NCBI GenBank assembly: GCA_019313735.1 | Contig: JAFDAR010000082.1 | Span: 1-6,405 of the forward strand | Source: Deltaproteobacteria bacterium | GTDB lineage: Bacteria > Desulfobacterota > Syntrophia > Syntrophales > UBA2210 | Reading direction: 5' to 3' | Length of the DNA: 6,405 bases | In this document: piece by piece, positions 5,712 through 6,405 of the stretch | How the letters are laid out: each line of letters begins with the position of its first letter | Position numbering within the stretch: the first letter of the stretch is position 1 | Position numbers and translations under genes: made by a program | Notes under the pieces: generated by a model | Database searches by the model: none | The model's input: the letters and a program-made list of their open reading frames with translations, nothing else | What the model was told of the DNA's origin: nothing

Positions 5712-5849
5712 TTAGCCTGCCAAAAAGTCGCTTACTGATTCGCTTAACTGACTGTTATCTGTGTCGCCACAAAGATCACGGATCGCCGACTCTGAAAAAC
5801 CGAATTCTCTCAATAATCTCACTTCGACATCTGACCACCTTTTACGCAT
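5712..5849 (-). CDS. small hypothetical protein, first ORF after the promoter
   Basis: I do not recognise this protein. The ATG at 5849 gives 45 residues beginning MRKRWSDVEVRLLREFGFSE, basic at the N-terminus and acidic and Ser-rich toward the end (QLSESVSDFLAG); the middle looks helical, with no membrane segment. The frame is open further upstream to a TTG at 5909 (65 residues), but that codon lies inside the -10 element of the promoter at 5900-5926, so the long version cannot be made from that promoter. No convincing Shine-Dalgarno site precedes the ATG, which weakens the case. Sited between promoter and cheD, 73 nt before the cheD start, it is either a small co-expressed protein or part of a long leader. 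Confidence 0.4.
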   Translation of the reverse strand: MRKRWSDVEVRLLREFGFSESAIRDLCGDTDNSQLSESVSDFLAG

Positions 5850-5899
5850 AAAAATTGGACAATTTGCAACGATTTCATCTAACGCAACTATCGTATTGT

Positions 5900-5926
5900 T
5901 AATCGGCAAGAAATAAAAAAACTTTA
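5900..5926 (-). promoter_or_regulatory. sigma-28 (FliA) type promoter driving the che operon
   Basis: On the minus strand TAAAGTTT (5919-5926) is followed by an 11-nt spacer and GCCGATTA (5900-5907). The E. coli flagellar sigma-28 consensus is TAAAGTTT-N11-GCCGATAA, so 15 of 16 positions match with exact spacing. It points into the small ORF and cheD, the expected place for a late-flagellar/chemotaxis promoter. Transcription would start near 5893. The mobile element's target duplication begins 3 bp upstream of the -35 element, so the insertion leaves the promoter core intact. Confidence 0.85.
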
Positions 5927-5928
5927 CA

Positions 5929-5936
5929 AATTATTT
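5929..5936. repeat. 8-bp target site duplication, left copy
   Basis: AATTATTT directly abuts the left inverted repeat and is repeated exactly at 6270-6277 against the right one, the signature of transposition. Confidence 0.8.
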
Positions 5937-5959
5937 GGTAACGTTCAAAAGTTGTGGCA
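5937..5959 (+). repeat. left terminal inverted repeat of the MITE-like element
   Basis: 23 bp starting GGTAACGTTC, exact reverse complement of 6247-6269. The match extends 2 bp outward (TT/AA) by overlap with the target duplication. Confidence 0.88.
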
Positions 5960-5960
5960 C

Positions 5961-5981
5961 GGAAATCTTTTTGTGATTTCC
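5961..5981. repeat. subterminal 7-7-7 hairpin in the element
   Basis: GGAAATC (5961-5967) and GATTTCC (5975-5981) are perfect inverted repeats around a 7-nt loop, one base inside the left terminal repeat. There is no T-run on either strand, so it is more likely a transposase or structural feature than a terminator. Confidence 0.5.
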
Positions 5982-5988
5982 TCATCAC

Positions 5989-6162
5989 TCAAATACAACT
6001 ATTGTTCATGGCTACGGGATAGCAGAAAAGTTTCCTGTGCGAGAATGGGCATTCAAAAAGCTCGTCGGAGCACAGGGGACTTTTCTGCGGCAAATCAATA
6101 ACATATAGCATCTTAAATGCTCGAATCACATAACGGATATTCTCTTTATTCGATTGAATCAT
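5989..6162 (-). CDS. 57-residue ORF inside the MITE-like element, function unknown
   Basis: ATG at 6162 with AAGGAG 8 nt upstream, a much better ribosome site than chance usually gives. The peptide begins MIQSNKENIRYVIRAFKMLY and ends CYPVAMNNSCI, with four cysteines. I do not recognise it. The second half is encoded across the 6022-6088 hairpin, so the codons there are probably not protein-selected. A reasonable reading is the leftover 5' end of a transposase gene from the parent IS, joined by internal deletion to its other end. It may or may not be expressed. Confidence 0.35.
   Translation of the reverse strand: MIQSNKENIRYVIRAFKMLYVIDLPQKSPLCSDELFECPFSHRKLFCYPVAMNNSCI
6022..6088. repeat. 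long imperfect inverted repeat (hairpin) within the element
   Basis: Two 19-bp arms (6022-6040 and 6070-6088) are reverse complements at 17 of 19 positions (GCAGAAAAGT and ACTTTTCTGC ends, with two mismatches in the middle). The 29-nt loop contains a smaller stem GAATG/CATTC (6043-6054). Both strands could fold strongly. Confidence 0.8.
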
Positions 6163-6246
6163 GAATAATGCTCCTTATGACTGAAGGCAAATGGAAGCCC
6201 GGGGGAAAAGAGCATGGCCTAACCATTTGGTGTGAATATTTATAAA

Positions 6247-6269
6247 TGCCACAACTTTTGAACGTTACC
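6247..6269 (-). repeat. right terminal inverted repeat of the MITE-like element
   Basis: Exact reverse complement of the left end at 5937-5959; followed at once by the second AATTATTT copy. Confidence 0.88.
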
Positions 6270-6277
6270 AATTATTT
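6270..6277. repeat. 8-bp target site duplication, right copy
   Basis: AATTATTT, identical to 5929-5936. Confidence 0.8.
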
Positions 6278-6313
6278 ATGGTAGCGGATAAAAGGTAGTG
6301 TAAAAGAAAGTTC

Positions 6314-6330
6314 GCAATTTGATATATTGC
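6314..6330. promoter_or_regulatory. possible operator-like palindrome upstream of the plus-strand gene
   Basis: GCAAT (6314-6318) and ATTGC (6326-6330) are inverted around a 7-nt AT-rich spacer, about 65 bp before the ATG at 6397. It overlaps a TATATT that could serve as a -10 element (6323-6328), but no convincing -35 is present. Short palindromes like this arise by chance, so this is weak. Confidence 0.25.
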
Positions 6331-6396
6331 AATAGGCCATCGATATCTCCTAAAAGAGTGTTAGCCAATAAAACACTGATGAAAGGAGAAAGAGCG

Positions 6397-6405
6397 ATGG
6401 CCGGA
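6397..6405 (+). CDS. start of a plus-strand gene, cut by the window edge
   Basis: ATG GCC GGA preceded by AAAGGAG with 8 nt between the AGGAG and the ATG, a strong ribosome site. Only three codons are visible, so no function can be given. It would be divergent from the che operon. A small inverted repeat, AGTGTT (6357-6362) with AACACT (6372-6377), precedes it in the leader. Confidence 0.5.

Larger units (their letters stand above)
5937..6269. mobile_element. MITE-like non-autonomous transposable element (333 bp)
   Basis: The ends are perfect 23-bp inverted repeats (5937-5959 and 6247-6269), beginning GGTAACG and ending GTTGTGGCA, flanked by identical 8-bp direct repeats AATTATTT. This is the full structural signature of a DNA transposon, but 333 bp cannot hold a transposase, so it must be mobilised in trans by a related IS. 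I cannot name the parent family; several IS families make 8-bp duplications. Inside are a subterminal 7-bp stem with a 7-nt loop (5961-5981), a long imperfect hairpin (6022-6088) and a 57-residue minus-strand ORF (5989-6162). It sits between the sigma-28 promoter of the che operon and the plus-strand gene at the right edge, in what was probably a short divergent promoter region. Perfect repeats and duplications suggest recent insertion. Confidence 0.85.

Noticed and set aside
5907..5909. TTG as start of the small ORF (65 residues)
   Set aside because: It falls inside the -10 element of the sigma-28 promoter and has no ribosome site.
5954..5970. TGGCAC as a sigma-54 -24 element (plus strand)
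   Set aside because: The bases at the -12 position do not contain the required GC, and the word is part of the terminal inverted repeat.

Overview
The window is one chemotaxis gene cluster, read almost entirely on the minus strand. In transcription order (right to left) it holds: a sigma-28-type promoter; a small unrecognised ORF; cheD (glutamine deamidase); a CheY-like receiver; a CheX-type CheY-P phosphatase; cheB (methylesterase); cheA (histidine kinase), broken by a frameshift; and a second, very canonical cheY. No MCP receptor, cheR or stand-alone cheW is in view. A gene on the plus strand appears to start at the extreme right edge.

The organism looks like a flagellated Gram-negative bacterium of moderate GC content. 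Heptamer-type repeat clutter between genes, an added CheX/CheD module and a CheA with unusual inserted domains suggest a Desulfobacterota (delta-proteobacteria-like) or related lineage. This is an inference from style, not a marker-based assignment.

Layout: 1-199 AT-rich downstream flank with a short heptamer repeat; 200-589 cheY; 590-710 repeat-rich gap; 696-2931 cheA in two frames, with a 147-bp array of 21 heptamers translated inside its linker; 2932-3123 a gap made mostly of degenerate short repeats; 3124-4155 cheB; 4156-4260 gap with a copy of the same repeat word as the cheA-cheY gap; 4261-5146 cheX and cheY overlapping; 5156-5638 cheD; 5639-5711 leader with a strong hairpin; 5712-5849 small ORF; 5900-5926 promoter; 5937-6269 a MITE-like insertion with perfect 23-bp terminal inverted repeats and 8-bp target duplications; 6278-6396 leader of the plus-strand gene.

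How the parts work together (family knowledge): CheA phosphorylates CheY and CheB. Phospho-CheB removes methyl groups from receptors, CheD deamidates receptor glutamines and commonly binds a CheC/CheX-class phosphatase partner, and CheX dephosphorylates CheY-P. The canonical CheY (200-589) keeps every motor-binding landmark; the second receiver differs at those positions.

Three things stand out. (1) CheA has lost the stretch that should hold its G2 ATP-binding box. This is best explained by a 35-bp deletion between two short direct repeats, which also shifts the frame into the CheW-like domain, so the kinase should be dead unless this is a sequencing or assembly error. (2) A non-autonomous transposable element landed 3 bp upstream of the -35 element of a near-perfect sigma-28 promoter. 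(3) A heptamer repeat array has been absorbed in frame into the CheA coding sequence.
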